64,000 bases of DNA from positions 163,352-227,351 of the forward strand of contig NZ_WOTA01000004.1 of the NCBI RefSeq assembly GCF_011516825.1, given 5' to 3'. Each line of letters starts with the position of its first letter. Within the stretch, counting starts at the first letter, position 1. The translations under genes and the position numbers were made by a program. Shown piece by piece: positions 52,400 through 61,418 of this stretch. Origin of the DNA: Acetobacter oeni (GTDB taxonomy: Bacteria; Pseudomonadota; Alphaproteobacteria; Acetobacterales; Acetobacteraceae). The notes under the pieces are model-generated. The model saw only the letters and a list, made by a program, of their open reading frames with translations, had not been told where the DNA came from and searched no databases.

Positions 52400-53194
52400 A
52401 TGGATCATCTTGACCAGCTTGAAGCGCAAAGCGTCTTCATCCTCCGCGAAGCACACCGGAAGCTGAAACCGCTGGCCATGCTGTGGTCGCTCGGTAAGGA
52501 TTCCAACGTCATGCTCTGGTTGGCCCGAAAGGCCTTCCTCGGTCGCGTCCCCTTCCCCGTCATGCACGTCGACACCGAGAAGAAATTCCCGGAAATGTAC
52601 AAGTTCCGTGACGAATACACAAAGAAATGGAACCTCGACCTCCAGCTCGGATACTGCCCCCCCGTCGAGGAAATGGACCCGACCCTGCCACCCGCCGCCC
52701 GCTCCGCCGCCCGCAAAACCTCCGGCCTCGCCGCCATGATCGAAAAGCATAAGCTCCAGGGCGTCATCGCCGGCATCCGCCGCGACGAACAGGGCACCCG
52801 CGCCAAGGAGCGCGTCTTCAGCCCGCGCGGTGCCTCCCATAAATGGGACATCCGCAACCAGCCACCGGAATTCTGGGACCAGTACGCAACCCCGCACGAG
52901 GACGGCGTCCATATCCGCGTCCACCCCCTGCTCGCCTGGCGCGAAATCGACATCTGGCGCTATATCGAGCGCGAAGGCATCCCCATCGTCGATCTCTACT
53001 TCTCGAAAAACGGTAAACGCTACCGCTCGCTCGGCGACCAGGACATCACCTCGCCCATCAACAGCGAAGCCTCAACCCTCGCCGAAATCATCACCGAGCT
53101 TGAGACCACACGTACATCCGAGCGCGCCGGTCGCGCCATGGATCATGAATCCGAAGATGCATTCGAGCGGCTCCGCGTCGCCGGTTACCTCTGA
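52400..53194 (+). CDS. cysD: Sulfate adenylyltransferase subunit 2
   Basis: ATP sulfurylase catalytic subunit, which makes APS from ATP and sulfate in complex with CysN. The 264-residue protein has the PP-loop MLWSLGKDSNVMLWLARKAF, FPVMHVDTEKKFPEMYKFRDEY, GIRRDEQGTRAKERVFS and LAWREIDIWRYIEREGIP. This is somewhat shorter than the E. coli protein (302). It lies 52 bases after cysH and 33 before cysNC. Confidence 0.96.
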   Translation: MDHLDQLEAQSVFILREAHRKLKPLAMLWSLGKDSNVMLWLARKAFLGRVPFPVMHVDTEKKFPEMYKFRDEYTKKWNLDLQLGYCPPVEEMDPTLPPAARSAARKTSGLAAMIEKHKLQGVIAGIRRDEQGTRAKERVFSPRGASHKWDIRNQPPEFWDQYATPHEDGVHIRVHPLLAWREIDIWRYIEREGIPIVDLYFSKNGKRYRSLGDQDITSPINSEASTLAEIITELETTRTSERAGRAMDHESEDAFERLRVAGYL

Positions 53195-53227
53195 GCACCA
53201 GAACCAGCGAACGACGGAATAAAAAAC

Positions 53228-55129
53228 ATGAGCAAAACATCATCAGCCGAACTTCTGGCAGCCACAACCATCATCGACCCGATCGACCGCGACGTCGCAC
53301 TTGAATCCGCAACCCCCATCGTCATCGTCGGCCACGTCGATCACGGCAAATCCACCCTGATCGGCCGCCTCCTCTACGACACCGACAACCTTGAGGAAGG
53401 GAAGGTCGCGCAGATCATCGAATCCTCGAAAAAGCGCGGCCTCACCATCGAGTGGAGCTTCCTCCTCGACAGCCTCCAGATCGAGCGCGATCAGGGCGTC
53501 ACCGTCGATTCAACCCGTATCCCCTTCCGCCTCGGCAACCGCCAGTTCGTGATCGTCGACGCCCCCGGCCACCGCCAGTTCCTCCGCAACATGATCACCG
53601 GAGCCGCCGACGCCGACGCCGCCGTCCTGGTCGTGGACGTCAATGAAGGCGCACGGGAACAGACCCGCCGCCACGCCATGCTGCTGCGCCTGATCGGCAT
53701 CCGTCACATCATCGTCCTGCTCAACAAAGTCGATCTGCTGGACTTCGACGAGCAGAAAGTCCGCGCCGTCGAGCAGTCCGTCACCAGCCTCCTCGCCCAG
53801 CTCGAACTCACCCCCTCCCTCTTCATCCCGGCCTCCGCCCGCGACGGCGACAACATCGCCAGCCGCTCCGAACGCTCGCCATGGTACAAAGGCCCGGTCC
53901 TCACCGAAGCCCTCGCCGCCGTGCCGGACGGCAACATCCGCGCCACCCTCCCGTTCCGCCTCCCGGTCCAGGACGTCTACCGCTTCGAGGATAAACGCTA
54001 CGTCGTCGGCCGCATCGAACGCGGCACCGTCCGCGTCGGCGACGAACTGACCATCGGCAGCCAGGGCAGCACCGCCCGCGTCGCCAGCATCGAACGCTGG
54101 AACGCCCCGGAACGCGACAACGCCAGCGCCGGTGAATCCGTCGCCCTCGTGCTGGAACCCGACGTCATCCCCGCCCGCGGCGACTTCCTCTTCGCACCCG
54201 CCCAGGCCCCGGAAAAATCGGCCCGGATCCGCGCCAACCTGTTCTGGCTCCGTCAGGAACCCCTGCGCACAGGCGAGAGTTTCCGTCTCCGCCTCGCCAC
54301 CGCCGAACACCAGGTCACCGTCGCCTCCATCGACTCAGTCCTGCGCCTCGACGACCTGACCGAACAGCAGGCCGATGAAGTCGGTCCCGAAGGCTTCGCT
54401 GAAATCACCCTCGTCGCCGGTGAAGCCATCCAGTTCGACCCGTTCTGCCCCGGAACATCCGACGGTCGCGGCGTCCTCGTCGATCGCAACCAGCGCATCG
54501 TCGGCGGCGCCCCCCTCCTCGGCCCGGCCACACTCGCCGCAGGCACCCACGCCATCCACCCGTCCGGCGGCGAAGTCAGCACCAGCGAACGCGCCCGCGG
54601 CAAAGGCCATAAACCCGGCGTCATCTGGCTCACCGGCCTCTCCGGCGCCGGTAAAAGCACCATCGCCCGCCTCGCAGAACGGAAGCTCTACTCAGACGGC
54701 ATCGACGCCTGCGTGCTGGATGGCGACACCCTCCGCACCGGATTGTGCAGTGACCTCGGCTTCACCGAAGCCGACCGCCACGAAAACATCCGCCGCGCCG
54801 CCGAAGTCGCGAAAATCCTCGCTCAGAACGGCCACGTCGTCCTCGTCGCCCTGATCTCCCCGCTCCGGGCCGACCGCGCCCTCGCCCGCAAAATCATCGG
54901 CGAAGAGTTCGGGGAAGTCTTCATCGACACCAGCCTCGCCACCTGCGAACAGCGCGACTCAAAAGGCCTCTACCGCGCCGCCCGCGAAGGCAAAATCGAA
55001 AACTTCACCGGTATCAGCGCCCCCTACGAAGCCCCGGAGAAGCCAGACCTCCGCATCGCCGCCGACCAGAGCGACGCCACGCAGAACGCCACAAAACTGA
55101 CCGACTTCATCATCAGCAAAATCCGCTGA
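53228..55129 (+). CDS. cysNC: Bifunctional sulfate adenylyltransferase subunit 1 / APS kinase
   Basis: A 633-residue fusion. The N-terminal GTPase (CysN, about 1-440) shows [30 protein letters not shown] and [10 protein letters not shown] and drives APS synthesis by GTP hydrolysis. The C-terminal APS kinase (CysC, about 455-633) shows [31 protein letters not shown] and RHENIRR, and makes PAPS. Because the cysH product looks APS-specific, PAPS from this domain may serve sulfation reactions instead of sulfite production. Last gene of the operon; a double hairpin follows. Confidence 0.96.
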   Translation: MSKTSSAELLAATTIIDPIDRDVALESATPIVIVGHVDHGKSTLIGRLLYDTDNLEEGKVAQIIESSKKRGLTIEWSFLLDSLQIERDQGVTVDSTRIPFRLGNRQFVIVDAPGHRQFLRNMITGAADADAAVLVVDVNEGAREQTRRHAMLLRLIGIRHIIVLLNKVDLLDFDEQKVRAVEQSVTSLLAQLELTPSLFIPASARDGDNIASRSERSPWYKGPVLTEALAAVPDGNIRATLPFRLPVQDVYRFEDKRYVVGRIERGTVRVGDELTIGSQGSTARVASIERWNAPERDNASAGESVALVLEPDVIPARGDFLFAPAQAPEKSARIRANLFWLRQEPLRTGESFRLRLATAEHQVTVASIDSVLRLDDLTEQQADEVGPEGFAEITLVAGEAIQFDPFCPGTSDGRGVLVDRNQRIVGGAPLLGPATLAAGTHAIHPSGGEVSTSERARGKGHKPGVIWLTGLSGAGKSTIARLAERKLYSDGIDACVLDGDTLRTGLCSDLGFTEADRHENIRRAAEVAKILAQNGHVVLVALISPLRADRALARKIIGEEFGEVFIDTSLATCEQRDSKGLYRAAREGKIENFTGISAPYEAPEKPDLRIAADQSDATQNATKLTDFIISKIR

Positions 55130-55148
55130 TACCACCGGAAACGGGACA

Positions 55149-55195
55149 GTCCGCAGGGCTTTGCCCTGCACCCGGAAGGGGCCACAGCCCCTTCC
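55149..55195 (+). repeat. Tandem hairpins: terminator and likely dispersed intergenic repeat
   Basis: Hairpin 1 is CAGGGC-TTT-GCCCTG (55154-55168), hairpin 2 is GGAAGGGGC-CACA-GCCCCTTCC (55174-55195) followed by CCCCTTTCTTAT. Hairpin 2 can terminate cysNC. The linked form, a GGGCTTTGCCC hairpin plus a GGGGC-CAGCCCC hairpin, resembles a dispersed intergenic element I recall from Rhodospirillales genomes; only one copy is in this window. Confidence 0.6.
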
Positions 55196-55298
55196 CCCCT
55201 TTCTTATAATATTAGCGATGATCCCCGTTTACAGTCCTGCAAGACAAATTCTGCGGTTCCCATAATCGGACACGGCGGAATATCACTCTCGAAATCGC

Positions 55299-55450
55299 AT
55301 GACTAAATCAGGAAAAGCGGGATTTTATGCTTCTGCCCCGACAGTGGATTGTGGAAAGATCCTTCGCATGGCCAACGCAATGCAGGAGGCTCGTGAAAGA
55401 CTATGAGTGATGCGTCTCAACCCTTGCTGTAACGCACATCACCGCCTTCG
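55299..55450 (+). pseudogene. IS transposase remnant (IS5-type DDE C-terminus)
   Basis: One frame gives MTKSGKAGF, then a shift into [20 protein letters not shown] and LVKDYE followed by TGA (55408-55410) and STLAVTHITAFAGFM. LLPRRWVVERSFAW-RRL-DYE is the conserved C-terminal block of IS5-group transposases, including the catalytic Glu (VER). The fragment has at least one frameshift and one stop and no inverted repeats that I can see, so it is inactive. Confidence 0.75.
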
Positions 55451-55553
55451 CGGGCTTCATGCCTGGAAACGCTGCCGCTCTGCCCGTCCAGAGTGCATCA
55501 TACCTTCCGGACCTGACATTCATCGTGAACGTGCTGACCGGGCACTGCATTCT

Positions 55554-56117
55554 CTACGCAGGCAGAAGGCCTGCCTGCCGATAACTTTCGATCAGTGCGT
55601 CGAAAAGCGAAATATCCGACCGGCTTCTGGCCATGAGCTGAGCCCCGGCGATCGCAGCGAAGATGGCGCGAGCCCTTTGTTCAGCCATCCGGGTATTAAC
55701 CACACCCGTCGCGGACAGAAGATTACTCAACCATGCCATATTCACATCGGCAAAGGCCTGAACCTGAAGCTTCACCATTTCCGGCAGGTCGTCATATTCC
55801 GCGCTCATAAAACTGCCGAGGCATAACCGGTTTCCGTTCTCGAGCGACTGGCGGAATATCTCCGGATACCGATGCAGGCAAAGGAGCGGATCAGCAGTTT
55901 CGGCCTGTATGGCTTCGAGACGAGCTGCCGTATCCTCCCGGTAACGTTTTGCCACTGCTGCACCAAGATCCGCTTTGCTTGGGAAATGGTAGTAAATGCT
56001 CGCAGCCCTGATCCCCACTTCTTCGGCCAGATCGCGGAAATTCAGGCCGCCATAGCCATGCGCCTGGGCCGCACGTCTGGCCGCTGCAAGAATGGCTTCT
56101 TTTGAACTTAAACTCAT
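55554..56117 (-). CDS. TetR/AcrR-family regulator, divergent from a GST
   Basis: A 187-residue repressor. The helix-turn-helix is AILAAARRAAQAHGYGGLNF-RDLAEEVGIRAASIYYHFPSKADL with the TetR signature IYYHFPSK. The C-terminal ligand domain includes CLHRYPEIFRQSLENGNRLCLG and AIAGAQLMARSRSD. It faces a GST gene with 143 bases between starts, which hold two similar 18-bp palindromes (56146-56163 and 56200-56217). I infer that it represses both itself and the GST and is released by an electrophile. Confidence 0.92.
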   Translation of the reverse strand: MSLSSKEAILAAARRAAQAHGYGGLNFRDLAEEVGIRAASIYYHFPSKADLGAAVAKRYREDTAARLEAIQAETADPLLCLHRYPEIFRQSLENGNRLCLGSFMSAEYDDLPEMVKLQVQAFADVNMAWLSNLLSATGVVNTRMAEQRARAIFAAIAGAQLMARSRSDISLFDALIESYRQAGLLPA

Positions 56118-56145
56118 CTCACTCCCTGTTACGTCATCATCAAAT

Positions 56146-56163
56146 CTACCAACTGACAGATAG
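56146..56163. promoter_or_regulatory. TetR operator candidate, copy 1
   Basis: CTACCAACTGACAGATAG: differs from copy 2 (56200-56217) at only two bases. It is 28 bases upstream of the TetR start. Confidence 0.6.
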
Positions 56164-56199
56164 CTCTTGACGACATCAGTTCAAAGCCTCATTTTCAGA

Positions 56200-56217
56200 C
56201 TACCATCTGACAGGTAG
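56200..56217. promoter_or_regulatory. TetR operator candidate, copy 2
   Basis: CTACCATCTGACAGGTAG, with CTACC/GGTAG inverted ends, 43 bases upstream of the GST start and 54 bases from copy 1. Confidence 0.6.
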
Positions 56218-56260
56218 AATGAAAACATCATGTCAGATGAACGCCACGTGGAGCGGGATA

Positions 56261-56899
56261 ATGAAAATTTATGACTGGCCCACCGGCCCGTATCCAGCTC
56301 GGGTTCGTATCGCTCTGAGCGAGAAAAATCTTCAGTCATGCGTTCAGTTCGAGACCATCAACCTCTGGAAAGGCGAGCATAAGACTGCCAGTTTTCTGGC
56401 AAAGAACTACTCGGGTACGCTGCCGGTGCTTGAACTGGACGACGGGACTTTTCTCGCGGAATGCACGGCCATTACCGAATATCTCGACGCGCTTGATGGT
56501 GTGCCCATGCTGACCGGTCGAACGCCCCGGGAAAAGGGTGCGATTCACATGATGAGTAAGCGCGCCGAACTGGAATTGCTGGACGCCATCAGTGTCTGTT
56601 TCCACCATGCCACGCCTGGGCTCGGACCCGGTGTCGAGCTGTACCAAAACGTCGAATGGGGACTTCGTCAGCGCGACAGGGCATTGAGGGGAATGCATTA
56701 CTTCGACTCTGTTTTACGAAATCAGCCATTCGTTGCCGGGGCAACGTTTTCAATGGCCGACATTACTGTCATCGGTGGCCTGATATTTGCTTCACTCGTG
56801 GATGTGCCGGTGCCCGAGGAATGCGCGGCTCTCCAGACCTGGTATGCAAAGATGCAAGAGCGTGCCAGCGTCCGGAAACAACTGGCGCTGTCGTCGTGA
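56261..56899 (+). CDS. Glutathione S-transferase family protein under TetR control
   Basis: A 212-residue GST: MKIYDWPTGPYPARVRIALSEKN, then SGTLPVLELDDGTFLAECTAITEYLD with cis-Pro and the Glu-Ser/Thr-like glutathione contact (ECTAI), and a helical C-terminal domain ending PFVAGATFSMADITVIGGLIF. GGAG lies about 8 bases before the ATG at 56261; the frame is open to 56219 but that would start in the second operator. Divergent from the TetR gene. Likely detoxification. Confidence 0.9.
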   Translation: MKIYDWPTGPYPARVRIALSEKNLQSCVQFETINLWKGEHKTASFLAKNYSGTLPVLELDDGTFLAECTAITEYLDALDGVPMLTGRTPREKGAIHMMSKRAELELLDAISVCFHHATPGLGPGVELYQNVEWGLRQRDRALRGMHYFDSVLRNQPFVAGATFSMADITVIGGLIFASLVDVPVPEECAALQTWYAKMQERASVRKQLALSS

Positions 56900-57163
56900 A
56901 TGGAAGCATCTGCCTGAAACTACAGGCAACAAGACAGGTTTTCTGATGGAAGCGGACAGAATTTTGATCAGACCGCAGGTGATTGCTATGCGCTACACAG
57001 GAATGTCGACGCTCCGGACATAATTTTGTCCTCCGAAATATCCGGACCGAGGGTGTAAGCAATCGTGTCTGCAACCGGAACTCATCACCCGGCCACTCCC
57101 GATCAGAATGAAAAACTCCCACTCCCCCAACCCCGTTTCACACCGAACTACCGCCCGCCGCCC

Positions 57164-58402
57164 TCAACCCGGCATCTCCCCCTCCGAATAATCCGGCAAA
57201 GAAATAGCACTATGCACCGGCTGCCGCGCCGATACCGGCCGCACCGCCCCCCTGTTCTTCGTCATCTCAGCCAGCGCACGATCCCGCGCATCAAGATCCG
57301 CCTGCGTTTCCGGCAGAAAAAATCCCCCGTTGCCGTCATTCACCAATGCCTGGTTCGCCTCAACAAACGGCCGCGCAACGCGCTCGTAAGCCGCGAACGC
57401 CTCCACCGGATCGTCATGCGTGGCCAGCTCACCGGCAAGAACATACGCACCCACCAGCGCCAGACTTGTCCCCTGGCCTGACCGGAAAGACGGCGCAAAA
57501 GCCGCATCCCCCACCAGAACCACCCGCCCTTTCGACCATCCCGGCATCCGGATCTGACTGACACTGTCGAAATACAGATCGTCAGCCGCAGCCATCGCAT
57601 CGAGCAGGCGCGGCACCTCCCAGCCCATCCCGGCAAACACGGCCCGCGTGCGCCTGATCTGCGCCTCCGCATCACGCCCGACAGAAGTCGATGAGTCACC
57701 CGCCGCAAAGGTGAGAAAGCCAAAAACCCGATCACTGTCCTGAACCGCGAACAAACCGGCGGTCCGGCCAGGCTCCGCATGAAAAACCCCTTCATGCGAC
57801 AACCCGTAATCGTTCGGCAGGGAGAAAATACCGAAGCAGAAACCAAGCGAGTGGATGAACTGCTCCTCCGGCCCGAAGACCAGACGTCGCGTCCGCGAAT
57901 GCAAACCATCTGCCCCGACCACGAGATCGTATCGCTCCTGCCGCCCGCTCGCAAAATGAACATCGACGCCCGCACCATCGTCATGCAGCGTCTCGATCCG
58001 GTCGTTGAAACGGTATTCGATCGCCCCGTTTTTCGTCGCCTCATAAAGCAGCATCGTCAGTGTACCGCGAGGAAGTTCGACATCCCTCTCCATATCGCTG
58101 CCAATCATCTCATAAGTCGGAACGCTGCCAATCACGCCTCCCTTTCCGTCCACAAAAGTCATGGCGCGGGAATGAACATGCGCCGCCCGGACTTGCGGCA
58201 GCAGACCCATCTCCTCAATCACGTCAACCGCCGTGCCACGAACATCAATCGGATAACCGCCAGTCCGCACCGTCGCCGCACGCTCAACCACCGTCACGGC
58301 AAAACCGTAGCGCTCAAGCCAGAAGGCCAGCGCCGGGCCGGCAATGCTCGCACCGGAAATGAGGACGGACCGACGGCGCCCTGGAAGCTTTGTCTGGCTC
58401 AT
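57164..58402 (-). CDS. FAD-dependent monooxygenase (TetX/PhzS-like)
   Basis: A 412-residue flavoprotein: VLISGASIAGPALAFWLERYG (Rossmann GxSxxG variant), a conserved Arg region ELPRGTLTMLLYEA, YDLVVGADGLHSRTRRL (GADG motif) and GRVVLVGDAAFAPSFRSGQGTSLALVGAYVLAGEL (second FAD motif GDAA). The group includes TetX-type and other hydroxylases of aromatic compounds and antibiotics. The ATG at 58402 has GGGGTC upstream; the longer frame to 58696 runs across the operators and the next gene. It is divergent from a TetR gene with two shared operator copies. Confidence 0.92.
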   Translation of the reverse strand: MSQTKLPGRRRSVLISGASIAGPALAFWLERYGFAVTVVERAATVRTGGYPIDVRGTAVDVIEEMGLLPQVRAAHVHSRAMTFVDGKGGVIGSVPTYEMIGSDMERDVELPRGTLTMLLYEATKNGAIEYRFNDRIETLHDDGAGVDVHFASGRQERYDLVVGADGLHSRTRRLVFGPEEQFIHSLGFCFGIFSLPNDYGLSHEGVFHAEPGRTAGLFAVQDSDRVFGFLTFAAGDSSTSVGRDAEAQIRRTRAVFAGMGWEVPRLLDAMAAADDLYFDSVSQIRMPGWSKGRVVLVGDAAFAPSFRSGQGTSLALVGAYVLAGELATHDDPVEAFAAYERVARPFVEANQALVNDGNGGFFLPETQADLDARDRALAEMTKNRGAVRPVSARQPVHSAISLPDYSEGEMPG

Positions 58403-58418
58403 GATATGACCCCATGAA

Positions 58419-58439
58419 TAAGATTCCTGTCGCATCTTA
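58419..58439. promoter_or_regulatory. TetR operator candidate, copy 1 (monooxygenase promoter)
   Basis: A 21-bp element beginning TAAGATTC and ending GCATCTTA, with TAAGAT/ATCTTA inverted ends and a 9-base centre. The second copy (58462-58482) is 43 bases downstream, about four helical turns. Confidence 0.65.
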
Positions 58440-58461
58440 CAGAGCCTTCGCCCGGAATCAA

Positions 58462-58482
58462 TAAGATTCATCGTGCATCTTA
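58462..58482. promoter_or_regulatory. TetR operator candidate, copy 2
   Basis: A 21-bp element with the same ends TAAGATTC and GCATCTTA as copy 1; only the 5 central bases differ. It ends 10 bases before the TetR gene start. Confidence 0.65.
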
Positions 58483-58492
58483 TCGGAGTGTC

Positions 58493-59092
58493 ATGAGAGT
58501 TCTGAGAAAAACGCGACGCCGCGGCGCGGCGCTGGAGGAAGCGATCCTCGACGCGACATGGGAGGAACTGACCGAACACGGTTACGCCAGCCTGACCCTG
58601 GAAGGCGTAGCCTGCCGCGCAGGAACCAGCCGCCCGGTTCTGCACCGTCGCTGGCCGAGCCGCATGGCTCTCACGGCGGCAGCCCTCGCACGGCACCTCG
58701 TGCGGGAAACCGTCGTCGTTCCCGATCTCGGCAATCTACGGGACGAACTCCACCTCCTGCTTCGCCTCATGTCCGACCGCGCCGGTGCCGGAAGACTTCA
58801 GTTGCTGTTCGATATGCAAAAGGATCTTGTGGCCGAACATTCCAGCCTGGCCGATCTGCGGAAGCGCATCGTGGACGTCAGCCAGTTCGAGACCGTCATA
58901 GCCCGCGCCATCAAACGTGGAGAAATCGACAGCACCCGCCTGACACCCCGGATCACAACCCTCCCTCTGGATCTGGCGCGTCATGAAATGCTGATGACAT
59001 TCCGCCCCCTTTCAGACGAGACCATCCGCGAAATCGTCGACGACATCTTCCTGCCCCTGGTGCGTCAGAAGCAGGCCCTCGCCCCGGGCTGA
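58493..59092 (+). CDS. TetR/AcrR-family regulator, divergent from the monooxygenase
   Basis: A 199-residue regulator with HTH EEAILDATWEELTEHGYASL, TLEGVACRAGTSRPVLHRRW and PSRMAL (VLHRRWPSR in place of the usual IYxxFxSK), and a C-terminal part of the TetR_C_16-like type (ETIREIVDDIFLPLVRQ). Shares a 90-base intergenic region and two near-identical 21-bp operators with the flavin monooxygenase gene, so I infer direct repression of that gene and of itself. Confidence 0.9.
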   Translation: MRVLRKTRRRGAALEEAILDATWEELTEHGYASLTLEGVACRAGTSRPVLHRRWPSRMALTAAALARHLVRETVVVPDLGNLRDELHLLLRLMSDRAGAGRLQLLFDMQKDLVAEHSSLADLRKRIVDVSQFETVIARAIKRGEIDSTRLTPRITTLPLDLARHEMLMTFRPLSDETIREIVDDIFLPLVRQKQALAPG

Positions 59093-59667
59093 CAACCATC
59101 TGCGCCACAAACGGAGCCAACAGCCCCGCCCGTTATAAAAATCCCTCACCCGCTCACTTTCATCACAGCTGATACCGTGGATCCGCAGCGCCTCACCGCA
59201 ATGACGCGCCACAGTTCATCGACAAAACAGATACATTCATCATGAAACCGGTAATTCAGGCCCCTGCACGCCCTGCACAGCGGAGATCGACCCGGAAACG
59301 TCGCAAAACGACCGACGTCACGGATATGATCGCGCTGCGTCTCGCGCGAGAACCCTCGCATCGTCATGTCATCAATCAGGCGCTGGCGAAGAGGGCTGAT
59401 CGTCCCTGCAGAAATAAGCCCCGTCATTATCCGGCTCCTTGTGTTGAACACAAACCAGAGTGCGGCGGACCATCAGGACAGCTTCAGATAAAACACCTGT
59501 CTCACGCCGTGGTGACAGACAGCCACGCTACACCACTCCCGCGCAGCGGGTTCGTTCCTCCCGGCCTCACCCGTCCGTCCGGTAAACGTCGCCCCCCGTC
59601 ACAATATCTCCTCCGCATTTGCAACAAATATAATCGCCCGAAGAAACCAGATCCTGCTCCGGACTCT
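59093..59667. other. Intergenic stretch with a recombinase remnant
   Basis: A 575-base region between the TetR gene and the aspartic-protease-like gene. It contains the integrase remnant at 59299-59451; I recognise nothing in the remainder. Confidence 0.55.
59299..59451 (-). pseudogene. N-terminal remnant of a tyrosine recombinase (IS91-associated type)
   Basis: Reads TISPLRQRLIDDMTMRGFSR and continues ETQRDHIRDVGRFATFPGRSP, matching the start of the small tyrosine recombinases that accompany IS91-like elements (SPLRxRMIDDMxxRxxSPxTQxxYxxxVxxFxxxxGRSP). After GRSP the match ends and unrelated sequence follows, so the catalytic domain with Arg and Tyr residues is missing. Confidence 0.7.
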
Positions 59668-60690
59668 TCACCGCCCTCCGGATTTCCCCCGCGCTTCATG
59701 CACCGAAGCATAACCCAGACGTGACTGGTCAAAATGAAGATGCAGAACAGGCGCAGTATTTCGATCGTCTGTCGGCTGAAAGATAAACCGCCCATGCGGG
59801 AAATCGAATAACGCCACGACACCCTCGAAGAAGTTCTCCCCCAGAGCACCACCGCGAATAGTGTCCTGCACCAGAAAATCGAAAGCAGTAAGTGTGTCCG
59901 TCCCGATGCCCACCGCCCCGAACCGATGTCTCTGCCCTCTCAGGATCGATTCATAACGGATTGTCTCGTGTTGATCCCGAGCCAGCATCTCGTCGGAAAC
60001 GCCGGCGTCATGAGCGTCGGACCGTGGCATCACGCTGATCGCAAGGTCGGGGTCCAGCCGGAGACGCCGCGATACGGCGCCGGTTCGCACCTGAATACTC
60101 ACGCCATCATCCATCGGAACGTCATAAACTTCACCGGAGAAAATCGCTGCCGGTGTCTCGCCACATTCTTTTTTCGGATTCCAGCGAAAGAGCGCAAGCT
60201 TCCCATGAGGCACATCAAGCAGAAGCTCGGCGTGGCGAAGAATGTCCCGTCCGATGAGCCCGATGACCGGCAATCCGCCCGCATTGTGGTGCGCTTCCCC
60301 GTTCAGAAGCGAGGCAGGCACCTGCGACAGTGACAGCCCGCCGATTTCCAGGCTGTCGATGACCGTGCGTTCCGTAACGACGATGTTCTCATCCTGAGCG
60401 CGCAGAGGTTCGGCAGCCCCGGGCGGAAACCATATATCGTCGTAATCCCGGACAAAAACGCGTTTGAGAGCCGGACTCAGATACATCGCCGCAGACGCGC
60501 CCCCGATCTTCACCGGTATGATCGGGCTGTCCCCGCTCCCTCCCAGAAGGGGAACAATCGCGGTCCCGTCAATGCAGGACGAGACAGGCTGATCCGCATG
60601 AGCACCCGCGCCGCACGAAAGCGCAACCGCGATAACAGACCACCCTATTTTGCCCGCTGCCAGGCGTCGGAAGAAAAGGAAATCCCGCAT
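59668..60690 (-). CDS. Exported two-domain retropepsin-like protein, catalytic motif degenerate
   Basis: A 340-residue protein with a signal segment (IGWSVIAVALSCGAGAHADQP). Two repeats resemble retropepsin/aspartyl-protease-like domains: IIPVKIGGASAAMYLSPALKR with GLIGRDILRHAELLLDVPHGKLALF, and a second with ALGENFFEGVVALFDFPHGRFIF. The DTG triad expected at the first active site reads LSP, so the catalytic Asp seems lost there; the second has LDPDL. I infer a binding or structural role. AGGAAA lies 7 bases before the ATG at 60690; a GTG sits one codon upstream. Not linked to neighbours. Confidence 0.65.
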   Translation of the reverse strand: MRDFLFFRRLAAGKIGWSVIAVALSCGAGAHADQPVSSCIDGTAIVPLLGGSGDSPIIPVKIGGASAAMYLSPALKRVFVRDYDDIWFPPGAAEPLRAQDENIVVTERTVIDSLEIGGLSLSQVPASLLNGEAHHNAGGLPVIGLIGRDILRHAELLLDVPHGKLALFRWNPKKECGETPAAIFSGEVYDVPMDDGVSIQVRTGAVSRRLRLDPDLAISVMPRSDAHDAGVSDEMLARDQHETIRYESILRGQRHRFGAVGIGTDTLTAFDFLVQDTIRGGALGENFFEGVVALFDFPHGRFIFQPTDDRNTAPVLHLHFDQSRLGYASVHEARGKSGGR

Positions 60691-61418
60691 CACACGTTTC
60701 CTGAAACGACCACCTGACCATCATGAAAGGCCTGACCGGTTCGTAACGGTTTCGCACCGGTTCTCTTTCTCATAGTCCGCTCCGGCTCCGAATGCGAGCC
60801 AACCGAATGGCTCCCCGCATATGAACAGCACCTGCGCGGATTGCAGAAGCCATTGATGCATCGGAACATGATTTTCCGACCTGTCAGCGACGATCAGCCC
60901 TCAGTCGTTAATCAAAGTGAAAGACAACCCGGTCATCCTGCACAAACCCTGGCGACCCGGCTCGTTGCCGAACCCGGCGCCCCGTACAATTTCGGCGGTC
61001 ACGCCAACATGCAGATCGGCACGTCCGCAGGCATTGGCACTTAACGATCAGGTGAAATGACGGAACATCTCCCTGCCCGTAACCGGGCGTCTGAAAAACA
61101 TACCAGAAACGAAACAAAAATATCCATAAAAGTCTGGAATACGCCTGCTCTCCGGCCCCCTTCTGTCACAAACAATCACAAATAAACCCACCCCGACAAA
61201 GCAGGGACAGCTCTTCTTCTCCGTCACCCACAGGAGAGACACCCGCTGAAAACCTGCTGCCAGCCTGAACACCGCATCAGGCCATCCCCGGCTTCCAACG
61301 CCCATTATCCAGCCGAAGCAATTTGTGATCTCACGCCGTATCAGACTGCTACCCTTCTGGAAAAACCCTGCCATCAACCCCATGTTCGTAAGCGGTAAAA
61401 GGGGCTACGGAGAGAGAT
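60691..61418. other. Long intergenic region without a recognised gene
   Basis: A 728-base gap between the exported protein and the sirtuin gene. A short frame at 60841-61044 and a reverse one at 61048-61383 lack ribosome sites or recognisable motifs. The last bases hold GGAGAGAG, the ribosome site of cobB. Confidence 0.5.

Noticed and set aside
60841..61383. Short frames on both strands in the gap before cobB
   Set aside because: No family resemblance and poor translation signals.
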